DNA from: Opitutia bacterium
Lineage (GTDB): Bacteria; Verrucomicrobiota; Verrucomicrobiae; Opitutales; Opitutaceae
Length of the DNA stretch: 49,781 nucleotides
Reading direction: 5' to 3'
NCBI GenBank assembly: GCA_947442255.1
Contig: CANEVO010000013.1
Coordinates: forward strand, 1 to 49,781
Position 1 is the first letter of the stretch, and each line of letters begins with the position of its first letter. The position numbers and the translations under genes were made by a program. Shown piece by piece: positions 36,043 through 44,048 of this stretch. Below the pieces are notes generated by a model. It did no database searches and had not been told where the DNA came from. It saw only the letters and a program-made list of their open reading frames with translations.

Positions 36043-36101
36043 GTCAGACGCTCCTTCTCGTTGATCTGGTTCGCCGTCGTTATCCGTTTCGCCCGGGCCA
36101 T
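36039..36101 (-). CDS. Possible 20-residue leader ORF coupled to murG
   Basis: ATG at 36101 opens a 20-codon frame (MARAKRITTANQINEKERLT) whose TGA overlaps the murG start in an ATGA arrangement. The murG Shine-Dalgarno lies inside it. It occupies much of the 105-bp gap between ftsW and murG, the longest gap among the later genes of the cluster. It may be fortuitous; no conservation evidence is available. Confidence 0.25.
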   Translation of the reverse strand: MARAKRITTANQINEKERLT

Positions 36102-36147
36102 GGCCGAATCGGGGTGCCCGCCAGGGTCGAATGGCGGGATAAGTGTT

Positions 36148-37302
36148 TCATGCCAGCACCTCGCGCATGGCCCGTGTTTCCTCCCGCAGCGTCGCCCGGC
36201 CCCACGTGCGCTGGGTGTTTAGGATGATGCCGAGCAGCGTGCCCATCAGCAGGAGATTCGAGAGTCCCGCGCTGATGAAGGGCAGGGACATTCCCTTGGT
36301 GGGAAAAACTCCCGTTACAACGCCGAGGTTAATCAGCGCCTGCAGACAGATCAACAGGAGGCAGCCCGTCACGAGCAGAAAGTGGAAGAGATTGGGCGCG
36401 CGCCGCAGGTGGAGCAGGCCCGCCACGAAGATGATCGTAAACAAAACCACCACGCTGACGGTGAACCAGAGGCCCAGTTCCTCGCCGACGACGGCGAAGA
36501 TCATGTCGGTATGCGCTTCGGGGAGATAACTCAGTTGCTGCCGGCCCTGCCCGAGCCCGGCGCCCTCGACTCCACCGACGGCAAAGGCGGCCAGGCCCTG
36601 CCGAAGCTGGTAGGATTTCTCCTCGCTCAAAAATTCCATCATGCGGCGCAGCCGGTTGGGGTTGTGGGCGATGAGGCCGCCGAAGGCCGTGCCGACGACC
36701 ACGAGCGTCGGCACGATATAGCGCCACTTCGCGCCCGCCATGAAGAGCAGCACGAGGCCCACCGCAAACATCAGCGCCGCGGTGCCGAAATCGGGCTCGA
36801 GGATCACGAGCCCGGCCGCGCCGCTGATCAGCGCCAGCGGCCAGAAAAAACCGCGCTGCAACTCGCCGATGCGCGTCTGATTCAGGGCCAGATAGTGCGC
36901 GAGACAGAAGACCAGACCGAGCTTGGCAAACTCCGAAACCTGAATCACCGCCGGACCCACGCCGAGCCAGCGGCGCGCTCCACCCCGCCAGACGCCCACA
37001 TGCGGAATTAGCACCAGCACCAGCAGGATCGCGAGGGCGCCACCGAACCACCAAGCATAGCGGCGGGCGTAGTCGAGGTTGATCCGGCTCGCGACGAAGC
37101 ACAGTCCCATCGCCGCCGCCACGCCGACCAACTGTTTGTTCAGGTAGAAATACGGCCCCTGCTTCATCGCCGCGCTCGCGCTGAAAAGAATTGTCAGGCC
37201 CAAAAGCGTCAGGCCGAGCGCGCAGACGATGATGACCGTGGCCGGATTGAGCAGGGACCGGGCGGAAGTGTCGGCGGGCGGGATGCTGGGCATGGGCGGC
37301 AA
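36148..37302 (-). CDS. ftsW: Septal peptidoglycan glycosyltransferase FtsW (SEDS family)
   Basis: A 384-residue SEDS protein with about ten membrane helices that polymerises lipid II at the septum together with FtsI. Signatures: ILFSASAAM with the following FYLNKQLVGVAAAMG, GARRWLGVGPAVIQVSEFAKLGLVFCLAHYL, VILEPDFGTAALMFAVGLVLLF (catalytic Asp region), SYQLRQGLAAFAVGGVEGAGLGQGRQQLSYLPEAHTDMIFAVVGEELGL, and GMSLPFISAGLSNLLLMGTLLGIILN. It starts 4 bp after the LysM lipoprotein gene. FtsW is preferred over RodA because of its place in the dcw cluster. Confidence 0.95.
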   Translation of the reverse strand: MPPMPSIPPADTSARSLLNPATVIIVCALGLTLLGLTILFSASAAMKQGPYFYLNKQLVGVAAAMGLCFVASRINLDYARRYAWWFGGALAILLVLVLIPHVGVWRGGARRWLGVGPAVIQVSEFAKLGLVFCLAHYLALNQTRIGELQRGFFWPLALISGAAGLVILEPDFGTAALMFAVGLVLLFMAGAKWRYIVPTLVVVGTAFGGLIAHNPNRLRRMMEFLSEEKSYQLRQGLAAFAVGGVEGAGLGQGRQQLSYLPEAHTDMIFAVVGEELGLWFTVSVVVLFTIIFVAGLLHLRRAPNLFHFLLVTGCLLLICLQALINLGVVTGVFPTKGMSLPFISAGLSNLLLMGTLLGIILNTQRTWGRATLREETRAMREVLA

Positions 37303-37306
37303 CGAA

Positions 37307-38239
37307 TTAGTTGTTCTTCGGCGCCGGCGTCATCGGGTTGTCTTCGACTTTGATGACGGGAACGTCGCCCGGATTCGAAGCTGGTGCGGACGCGGAGGCA
37401 TCGAGAATATTGAAGATCGGCTTGCTTTCGGGGTCCTTGGCCGCGGGGTCGGCGGTCTTCGCCCCGGATTTGCCCGCGCCCTTGGCCGCGGCGCCCGCTG
37501 GCTGCCAGCCGGGAATGGAAAGCTCCACGCCGGCCCGGATTTTTTGCGGATCGGAAATGTTGTTGGCGACGGCGATCTCGCCCTGCTTCACTCCGTAGAT
37601 CCGCGCGATCGTCCCGAGCGTTTCGCCGGGCTTGACCACGTGCTTGACGCCATTGCCCGCCACGGGCGCCGATCGGAGACTCTCCGCCGGCTTGGCCGCA
37701 CCGGTGGTACCGTTGGTGACGTTGCCGGTTGCCGCAGCGGCCGGAGCCGCCGAAACGGATTTCCCGGGCATGATGAGCTTCTGGCCCACGTGCAGCGCGA
37801 CGTTGGTCTTCAGGTTATTGGCGGCTGCGATTTGCGCATAGGAAATATGAAATTTCTTCCCAAGATCCCAGAGGGTGTCTCCGGCCTTCACCGTGTAGGT
37901 GGTCGCCGGCGTGACGTCGGTGACCGGGATCGTCTGCAAGGTGGAAGCGGCAGGAGAACCGGGCCGGGTCGGCACGAAACGCACCCCGCCCGAAGTCGTA
38001 GAGTCCGTCGCCGGCGCATCCGGATTGAATGTGACGGGGGCGGCGCTTACCGGCGAGGACGCGTTCTTCGGTTCGCTAAAGGGGAGGCGGACCGAGGCCG
38101 GCGGCTCGGTCTTGGCGACCGTATCGATCGGAGCCGGCATCGGCTTCGACGTCGAACTGCAGCCCGGATTGGCAAAAATCAGGATGAGGGCAAACAAATG
38201 GATGCCGATGACGATGCCGAAAATCTTGAGGACTTTCAT
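37307..38239 (-). CDS. LysM-domain lipoprotein inside the dcw cluster
   Basis: A 310-residue exported protein. The N-terminus (KIFGIVIGIHLFALILIFANPGC) ends in a Cys suggesting a lipoprotein, though the hydrophobic stretch is long enough for an anchor. Two LysM domains follow: TYTVKAGDTLWDLGKKFHISYAQIAAANNLKTNVALHVGQKLIMPG and KHVVKPGETLGTIARIYGVKQGEIAVANNISDPQKIRAGVELSIPG. The flanks and linkers are Pro/Ala/Thr-rich and unstructured. LysM binds GlcNAc-containing glycans, so the protein probably binds peptidoglycan. Lying between murD (45 bp) and ftsW (4 bp), it is presumably a division-associated wall-binding protein (inference). No catalytic domain is present. Confidence 0.9.
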   Translation of the reverse strand: MKVLKIFGIVIGIHLFALILIFANPGCSSTSKPMPAPIDTVAKTEPPASVRLPFSEPKNASSPVSAAPVTFNPDAPATDSTTSGGVRFVPTRPGSPAASTLQTIPVTDVTPATTYTVKAGDTLWDLGKKFHISYAQIAAANNLKTNVALHVGQKLIMPGKSVSAAPAAAATGNVTNGTTGAAKPAESLRSAPVAGNGVKHVVKPGETLGTIARIYGVKQGEIAVANNISDPQKIRAGVELSIPGWQPAGAAAKGAGKSGAKTADPAAKDPESKPIFNILDASASAPASNPGDVPVIKVEDNPMTPAPKNN

Positions 38240-38284
38240 ATTAAGAATGGTTGATGGGGTTGTGAAGACTTGGGAAGTTGAATG

Positions 38285-39586
38285 CTATCTCAAACTGACG
38301 GGCGAAGCACCGAGCTCGCGTACCAGGCTTTCGAATTGGTTCCCCCGGTCCTCGTAATTGCGGAACATGTCGAAACTGGCGAAGCCGGGACTGAGCAAAA
38401 CGTGATCGCCCGGCACGGTCAGCTCGGCCGCCCGACGCACGGCGTCGGCCAGCGAGCCGCAGCGAGTATGGGCCACGCGAAACGCCGAGCAATGAAATGC
38501 GAGCTCGGGGGCCGCTTCGCCCAACAGGACGGCGTGCTTCACCCGCGGCGCGATGCGATGCACGAATCCGGCCAGGTCGCCCCCCTTCGGCTTGCCGCCG
38601 GCGATCAGCACCACCGGCGTGGAGAAACCCGCAAGCGCCGCCTCGACCGCGTGGAAATTCGTGGCCTTTGAGTCATTCCAATACGTCACGCCTTCGACGG
38701 CCGCGACGCGGGCCAGCCGGTGCCGGCCCAAGTGAAAACTCCGCGCTGCGGTGTACAACGCCGCCTCGTCGTAACCGGCCGAACGCCACCATGCGGCGGC
38801 GAGCAGAAAATTTTCGTACTGGGGATAGTTCGCAAACACGGTGCCGGCGAGCCGCTCGTCCGCCGGCTGACCTTCGGTCGGTACCACCGCCCCCGGCGGC
38901 AGCGTCCGGCCGAATTTCTGCGCATAGCCTTGCACGGACGTGCCGGCGAAGACCGCGCCGCCGGCCCCCTTGGCCGTGGCGGTGTGCACAACGAGATTCC
39001 ATTTCGCGCTGAAGTAGCTCTCGAGGCCCGGATGGCGTTCAAGGTGGTCCTCGGCGAAATTCGTCCACAGCAGCGCATCCACCCGGAAGTGGCCGAGCGT
39101 CTCCGCTTGGAACGAACTCACCTCGCAAATCGCCAAGGCCTCCCGTTTTCCGCCCGCCTGCTCCGCGGCGAGCTGCGAAAGCGGATGACCGATGTTGCCC
39201 GTCGCATGCGCCGTGCGACCGACGCCCTGGAGCGCGTGGGTCAAAAATTCCGTCAGCGTGGTTTTTCCGTTCGTGCCGGTGATGGCGATCACCCGGCCGC
39301 GCCAGAAAAGGGAACCGAAATCGAGTTCACTAAGACAGGCCGCACCGGCCGCGCGGGCGCGTTCGAGCCACGGATGCTCCGGGAGAAATCCCGGGGAGAC
39401 GATCGCGAGCGCGTGCCGCCGGGCGGCCGCCGCCGTCAATTCGACGCCGCGCGCGTCGTAGACGACCGCCGGCACGGCCAGTGCCGCCAGCAGGGCGCGC
39501 ACACCCTCCCCGCTCACGCCGCCGCCCAGGATGGCAACGGGCTTCGCCAGCAGGGGCGCGAGGAAATCGGGCGGCGCAGGCAGCAT
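38285..39586 (-). CDS. murD: UDP-MurNAc-L-alanine-D-glutamate ligase
   Basis: Adds D-Glu to UDP-MurNAc-L-Ala in the cytoplasm; 433 residues. Mur-ligase features: KPVAILGGGVSGEGVRALLAA (N-terminal Rossmann-like domain), VIAITGTNGKTTLTEFLTHALQ (ATP loop), ICEVSSFQAETLGHFRVDALLWTNFAEDHLERH, YWNDSKATNFHAVEAALAGF and VLIAGGKPKGGDLAGF. It starts one base after the stop of the 74-residue ORF and ends with TAG. Then 45 bp lead to the LysM lipoprotein gene. Confidence 0.95.
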   Translation of the reverse strand: MLPAPPDFLAPLLAKPVAILGGGVSGEGVRALLAALAVPAVVYDARGVELTAAAARRHALAIVSPGFLPEHPWLERARAAGAACLSELDFGSLFWRGRVIAITGTNGKTTLTEFLTHALQGVGRTAHATGNIGHPLSQLAAEQAGGKREALAICEVSSFQAETLGHFRVDALLWTNFAEDHLERHPGLESYFSAKWNLVVHTATAKGAGGAVFAGTSVQGYAQKFGRTLPPGAVVPTEGQPADERLAGTVFANYPQYENFLLAAAWWRSAGYDEAALYTAARSFHLGRHRLARVAAVEGVTYWNDSKATNFHAVEAALAGFSTPVVLIAGGKPKGGDLAGFVHRIAPRVKHAVLLGEAAPELAFHCSAFRVAHTRCGSLADAVRRAAELTVPGDHVLLSPGFASFDMFRNYEDRGNQFESLVRELGASPVSLR

Positions 39587-39587
39587 G

Positions 39588-39812
39588 CTAGAGCAGGATC
39601 AACTGGCGGCCGGAGGCCGGGGCCTGGTCGGTCGCGCTGGCGGACTCAACGCCGGTTTCGGCGCGGTCGTCGGCCCAGCCGCCCCGCGGGGTCCGGGGAA
39701 CGTGGTCCGACACGATGGCGCGAATCGGCACGTCCAGCAGGCGCAGGACCGAGGTCCGTTGCGCCATCAAGGCCGGACCCGAAACGCGGATGACTTGAGC
39801 GGATGATTTCAT
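39588..39812 (-). CDS. Small unknown protein (74 aa) wedged between mraY and murD
   Basis: The ATG at 39812 lies 2 bp after the mraY stop and the TAG at 39588 lies 1 bp before the murD ATG, so the ORF exactly fills the gap. The product begins MKSSAQVIRVSGPALMAQRT, continues with SVLRLLDVPIRAIVSD, and has a hydrophilic, probably disordered second half (ETGVESASATDQAPASGRQLILL). No signal peptide or membrane helix is seen. No family was recognised. The spacing is the main evidence that it is a real gene. It could in principle be a regulatory or chaperone-like partner of MraY or MurD, but nothing in the sequence shows this. Confidence 0.65.
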   Translation of the reverse strand: MKSSAQVIRVSGPALMAQRTSVLRLLDVPIRAIVSDHVPRTPRGGWADDRAETGVESASATDQAPASGRQLILL

Positions 39813-39814
39813 GG

Positions 39815-40930
39815 TTAGCGAAGCTTGAGCGTGGCGAGGCCGGCGAGCGCGCAACCGATCGAGAGCACCCAGAACCGGATGACGACTTTCGTCTCCGGCC
39901 AGCCTTTTTTCTGAAAATGATGGTGGATCGGCGCCATCAGGAAGAGCCGGCGGCCCGTCCCAAAACGTTGGCGGGTGTACTTGAACCACCCGACTTGCAG
40001 CACGACCGAGAGCAACTCCCAGACGAAGATGCCCCCGACAATCACCAGTGTGAACGGCTGGTGAATCATAAAAGCCATGACACCGATCACCCCCCCCAGC
40101 GCGAGTGAGCCGGTGTCGCCCATGAAGACCTCGGCGGGATGCGAGTTGAACCAGAGAAAGGCCATGCAGCCGCCGATGAGCGCGCCGCAGATCACGGCCA
40201 GTTCGCCGGTGCCCGGCACATGGCTAATCAGCAGGTACTCGGAGAGAAAAATGTGATCGGCCAGGTACGCCATGATCGCGAAAACCAGCACCACCGGAAT
40301 GGTGCAGCCCACGGCCAGGCCATCGAGCCCGTCCGTCAGGTTGATCGCGTTGCTGAACCCGACGATCCAGAGGTAAATCAGCACGAGCAGCAGCCACCAC
40401 GGCATCTGCGTGATCACGGCGTGCTTCACGAACGGCACCCAGAATTCGCGAATCTTCGTCGCGCTCAGCGGATGCCAGAACAGCACGCCGAGGGCGACGA
40501 GCGTCGCCACGGATTGCCACAGGATCTTTTCCCGCGAAGAGATACCGTCGCGGTTCTTGTGCACGACCTTGAGGTAGTCGTCGCGGAAACCGGGCACCGT
40601 CAGTGCGGCGTAGACGAACAGGCTGACCAGCACCCAAACATTGGGGATCGCCCAGAGCACGGCGCTGGTGAAGACGGAAAAGAAAATGATCAACCCGCCC
40701 ATCGTTGGCGTGTGCTTCTTGTCGGAATAGGTGTCGCCCAACGATCCGGTCCGGTCGTCGATGTAGCCGTGCCCGAATTTCAGCTCGCGGAAACGCCGGA
40801 TCAGTATCGGGCCGATCACGAATCCGATGATGAGGGCCGTCGCGGCGGCGAGCCCGGTCCGAAAAGTGATCGAACGCAGCAGGCGAAGCGGCCCGAAATA
40901 GGCGTCGTAATCGGCGAGGTAGCTCAGCAT
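39815..40930 (-). CDS. mraY: Phospho-MurNAc-pentapeptide transferase MraY
   Basis: Transfers phospho-MurNAc-pentapeptide to undecaprenyl phosphate to make lipid I; 371 residues, about ten membrane helices. The start at 40930 (MLSYLADYDAYFGPLRLLRSITFRT) matches the usual MraY N-terminus and has a G-rich Shine-Dalgarno-like stretch upstream. Signatures: KKHTPTMGGLIIFF, FRDDYLKVVHKNRDGISSREK (catalytic Asp pair), NAINLTDGLDGLAVGC, WFNSHPAEVFMGDTGSLALGG, and the C-terminal APIHHHFQKKGWPETKVVIRFW. A 116-bp gap to murF has no supported gene. Confidence 0.96.
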   Translation of the reverse strand: MLSYLADYDAYFGPLRLLRSITFRTGLAAATALIIGFVIGPILIRRFRELKFGHGYIDDRTGSLGDTYSDKKHTPTMGGLIIFFSVFTSAVLWAIPNVWVLVSLFVYAALTVPGFRDDYLKVVHKNRDGISSREKILWQSVATLVALGVLFWHPLSATKIREFWVPFVKHAVITQMPWWLLLVLIYLWIVGFSNAINLTDGLDGLAVGCTIPVVLVFAIMAYLADHIFLSEYLLISHVPGTGELAVICGALIGGCMAFLWFNSHPAEVFMGDTGSLALGGVIGVMAFMIHQPFTLVIVGGIFVWELLSVVLQVGWFKYTRQRFGTGRRLFLMAPIHHHFQKKGWPETKVVIRFWVLSIGCALAGLATLKLR

Positions 40931-41046
40931 CGCAGCCCCCTTACCCTCGCCCGCGCCCGGCCCCCGCCCACCACCCACGCCGCGGTGCCCGGCCCATATT
41001 TATCCGACTCGGAGTGAGGATGCTCGTGCTGCATAGCCGGGTTGAA

Positions 41047-42450
41047 TCAGTGCGAGGAGGTCACCAAGGTGCCGGGAGAACCCAAGACGTGTTCCAGCTG
41101 GTACCGCCGGCTGCCTTTGATGAAAACGGCCCCGTGCCAGTCCGCGAAACAAGCGGCCACCGGATCGAGGGAGGACACGATTTGAACCGGAAGCGCGCCT
41201 TCGCCCCGCTCGCGCAAACCCGCCGCGATCTCCTCCGCGTGCGTGCCGACGGCGAACAGCCGGTCGAATGCGCGAAGCGGAATCGAACGGCCCAAGGTCC
41301 TGTGATGCGCCGCCGCTTCCGTCCCAAGTTCCTCCATGCAGCCGATCACGTAGAGCCGCGGCTCGGCGGCCGGCGCGATCGCGTCAAAGGTGGTCAGCGC
41401 ATCGGCCATCGAGGCCGGATTGGCGTTGTAGCAATCGAGGTAAAGCAGGCGGCCCGCCTCGCGCCGAATTTCCCCCCGGAGCTTGGTGGCCTGCCATCCG
41501 GACAAGCGCCGCTGAATCAGGTCGCGCGGAATCCCCAGCCAGAGCGCCGCACCGATCGCCAGCGCCGCGTTCTGCGCCATGCCATCCGACACCCGGCGGA
41601 AGGTGAACGCCAGCGGCGGCGGCGGGCCATACGCCAGCGCCACCGCCGTCCCATCGCCGCGTTGGGTGATGGCAAAATGAACTTTGTCGTTCGGCGGCTC
41701 GGCCGGCCGGATCACATCCGCGCGCTCCAGAACCATCGTGCGGACGCCGAGATCGCGAAACGCCGCGAATTCGGCCGTGGCATTCGAAAAGATCGCCACG
41801 CCGCTCGCCCGGGTCGCCGCCGGCAACACCGCCTTTTCGCGCGCGACGCCGTCGATTCCGCCCAGATCCTGCGTGTGCGCCGGCCCGACCAGGGTGATCA
41901 GGGAAACGTCCGGCGCGATCATCTCCGCCAGCGGCCGCATCTCGCCCGGCGCACTGATGCCGGCCTCGATCACCGCGAACCGGTGGATCGCCGGGTCAAG
42001 CCGCGTGAGGGTGAGCGGCACGCCGAGGTGGTTGTTCAGGTTCCCCTCGGTCGCGAGCACGCCGCCGGTTTCGTTCCCGAGCAGCAGCGCGAGCAATTCT
42101 TTCGTCGAAGTCTTGCCGGCGCTCCCGGAGATCCCGATCACCGGGCCGGGAAACCCCCGGCGATGTTGGCGTGCGATCGCCTGGAAAGCGGCCAGCGGAT
42201 CGGGGACCACCAACTGCGGCAACCCGCTCGCCGGGTTTGGCGCGGCCACCAGCGCCGCCCCGGCACCCGCGGCCTGGGCGGCGGCCAGAAAAGCGTGCCC
42301 GTCGCGCCGGTCGGTCTTGATGGCGACGAAAACCTGCCCGGCACGGAGTTCGCGCGTGTCGACGGCGAAGCCCGTAAGCGGCGAGGCCGGCTGGGCCGTC
42401 CATCGGCCGCCGGTCCATCGCGCAAGTTCGTCGGGCTGAAACGCGGGCAT
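41047..42450 (-). CDS. murF: UDP-MurNAc-tripeptide-D-Ala-D-Ala ligase
   Basis: Adds the D-Ala-D-Ala dipeptide made by Ddl; 467 residues. Motifs: FAVDTRELRAGQVFVAIKTDRRDGHAFLAAAQAAGAGAALV (N-terminal substrate domain), VIGISGSAGKTSTKELLALLL (ATP loop), LNNHLGVPLTLTRLD, AVIEAGISAPGEMRPLAEMIAPDVSLITLVGPAHTQDLG, and YLDCYNANPASMADALTTFDA in the C-terminal domain. It starts 6 bp after murE. Confidence 0.95.
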   Translation of the reverse strand: MPAFQPDELARWTGGRWTAQPASPLTGFAVDTRELRAGQVFVAIKTDRRDGHAFLAAAQAAGAGAALVAAPNPASGLPQLVVPDPLAAFQAIARQHRRGFPGPVIGISGSAGKTSTKELLALLLGNETGGVLATEGNLNNHLGVPLTLTRLDPAIHRFAVIEAGISAPGEMRPLAEMIAPDVSLITLVGPAHTQDLGGIDGVAREKAVLPAATRASGVAIFSNATAEFAAFRDLGVRTMVLERADVIRPAEPPNDKVHFAITQRGDGTAVALAYGPPPPLAFTFRRVSDGMAQNAALAIGAALWLGIPRDLIQRRLSGWQATKLRGEIRREAGRLLYLDCYNANPASMADALTTFDAIAPAAEPRLYVIGCMEELGTEAAAHHRTLGRSIPLRAFDRLFAVGTHAEEIAAGLRERGEGALPVQIVSSLDPVAACFADWHGAVFIKGSRRYQLEHVLGSPGTLVTSSH

Positions 42451-42456
42451 CGGGAA

Positions 42457-43947
42457 CTAGGGTTTGGGCGCCTTGCTGCCGAGCAGCTCGCGCACCACCT
42501 GCCGGTCGTCGAAGGGAAACACCGTGTCGGCGAACTCCTGATAACTCTCGTGGCCCTTGCCGGCGATCAGCAGGCAGTCGCCCGGTTTCGCCACGTCCAG
42601 CGCGAGGCTGATGGCCCGGCGGCGATCGTCGATCCACGTGACTTTCTGCGGAGCAGTGACCCCAGCGCGCATGTCGTCGAAGATTTGGGCGATGGCCTCC
42701 GTGCGCGGGTTGTCGGCGGTGGCAAACGCAAAGTCCGCAAACTCCTGCACCGCGCGCGTCATCAACGGACGCTTGGTACGGTCGCGATTACCGCCGCAGC
42801 CAAACACCACCAGCAGGCGGCCGGGCGTGATCGCCCGGAGCATGCTGAGCGCGTTGCGCAACGCATCGTCGGTATGAGCATAGTCGACGAGCACGTTGAA
42901 GGCCTGCCCCTCGTCGATCCGTTCCATGCGGCCCGGCACGCCCTTGAAAGCCCGCAGCCGGGCGAGAAATACCACGGGATCGCGCCCCAGGCACCAAGCC
43001 GTGGCAATCGCGGCTAGCAGATTACTGACGTTGTAGCGGCCAATAAGCGGGGCATCGAGGTCGAGGGTGCCGCCCGGCCAGACGAGCCGGAACGTCGTGT
43101 GGGTGAAATTGAGCGTGATGTTTTCCGCCCGCACGTCGGCGCGCGGATTCTCCCCGAAGGTCACGAGCCGGGATTTCCCTGCCTGCGCCGTCACCAGCGC
43201 CGCGAGTTTTTCGCCGCGGGGATCGTCGAGATTGACGACGGCAACCTTGGGCGGCGCGCCGGTCTCCCCGGTAAAGAGCCGGGCCTTCACGGCAAAATAG
43301 GCGTCGAGCGTCCGGTGGTAATCGAGGTGGTCGCGGGTCAGATTCGTGAAAACCGCGGCGCTGAAATTCAGTCCTCGCACCCGCTGCTGGTCGATGCCGT
43401 GCGAGCTCACCTCCATCACGGCCTGGCGGCAGCCGGCATCGCGCATCTGCGCCAGCATCCCGTAAATATCCAGCGATTCGGGCGTGGTACGGAACGAGGG
43501 CACCGTGCGGGCACCGAGGTCATAGTTGATGGTGCCGAGCAGGCCGACGCGCTGATCGCCGTTGAGAAAGTGCTTCAGCAGGTGCGCCACCGTCGTCTTG
43601 CCGTTGGTGCCGGTCACGCCCACCACTCCGAGATCGCGGTCGGGAAACTTGTAGAAACGCTGCGCCACCAACGCCAGGGTCGCGCGGGCGTCGGCCACTT
43701 GGATGAACGTGACCCGGCCCGGCGGATGCGCGGGCATCTTTTGCGTCACCAGCGCCACCGCGCCCCGGCTCATCGCCTCGTCGATGAACGAAGCGCCGTC
43801 CGCCCGCAGGCCCGGCAGCGCGAAAAACAGCGCCCCGGGCACCACCCGGCGGGAATCGATCACGAGACTCGAGATCGGCCGGTCGAGCGGACCCTTGACG
43901 GCGAGGATCTCGTCGTCGTGAAAATAATCGGAGAGCTTCGGAGCCAT
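42457..43947 (-). CDS. murE: UDP-MurNAc-L-Ala-D-Glu-meso-diaminopimelate ligase
   Basis: Adds the third stem-peptide residue. Motifs: VIDSRRVVPGALFFALPGLRADGASFIDEA, VVGVTGTNGKTTVAHLLKHFL (ATP loop), MEVSSHGIDQQRVRGLNFSAAVFTNLTRDHLDYH, DYAHTDDALRNAL and TADNPRTEAIAQIFDDM. The DNPR motif is the known determinant for meso-diaminopimelate rather than lysine, so the wall is of the DAP type. The ATG at 43947 (MAPKLSDYF) gives the normal length of about 496 residues. A GTG at 44052, overlapping the ftsI stop (GTGA), would add 35 residues and cannot be excluded. Confidence 0.95.
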   Translation of the reverse strand: MAPKLSDYFHDDEILAVKGPLDRPISSLVIDSRRVVPGALFFALPGLRADGASFIDEAMSRGAVALVTQKMPAHPPGRVTFIQVADARATLALVAQRFYKFPDRDLGVVGVTGTNGKTTVAHLLKHFLNGDQRVGLLGTINYDLGARTVPSFRTTPESLDIYGMLAQMRDAGCRQAVMEVSSHGIDQQRVRGLNFSAAVFTNLTRDHLDYHRTLDAYFAVKARLFTGETGAPPKVAVVNLDDPRGEKLAALVTAQAGKSRLVTFGENPRADVRAENITLNFTHTTFRLVWPGGTLDLDAPLIGRYNVSNLLAAIATAWCLGRDPVVFLARLRAFKGVPGRMERIDEGQAFNVLVDYAHTDDALRNALSMLRAITPGRLLVVFGCGGNRDRTKRPLMTRAVQEFADFAFATADNPRTEAIAQIFDDMRAGVTAPQKVTWIDDRRRAISLALDVAKPGDCLLIAGKGHESYQEFADTVFPFDDRQVVRELLGSKAPKP

Positions 43948-44048
43948 CTTGAAAACACGATTCACCGCCAGCGACTCGCGGCGGGTGCGGCGGGCCGGGG
44001 GCGATTGAAACGCGTGGATGAGGGAATAGTTGGCAGAAAGATAACCGA

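Noticed and set aside
41014..43017. Plus-strand ORF of 667 codons antisense to murF and murE
   Set aside because: The minus strand carries intact Mur ligase motifs. The plus-strand product is Arg/His-rich with no domain.
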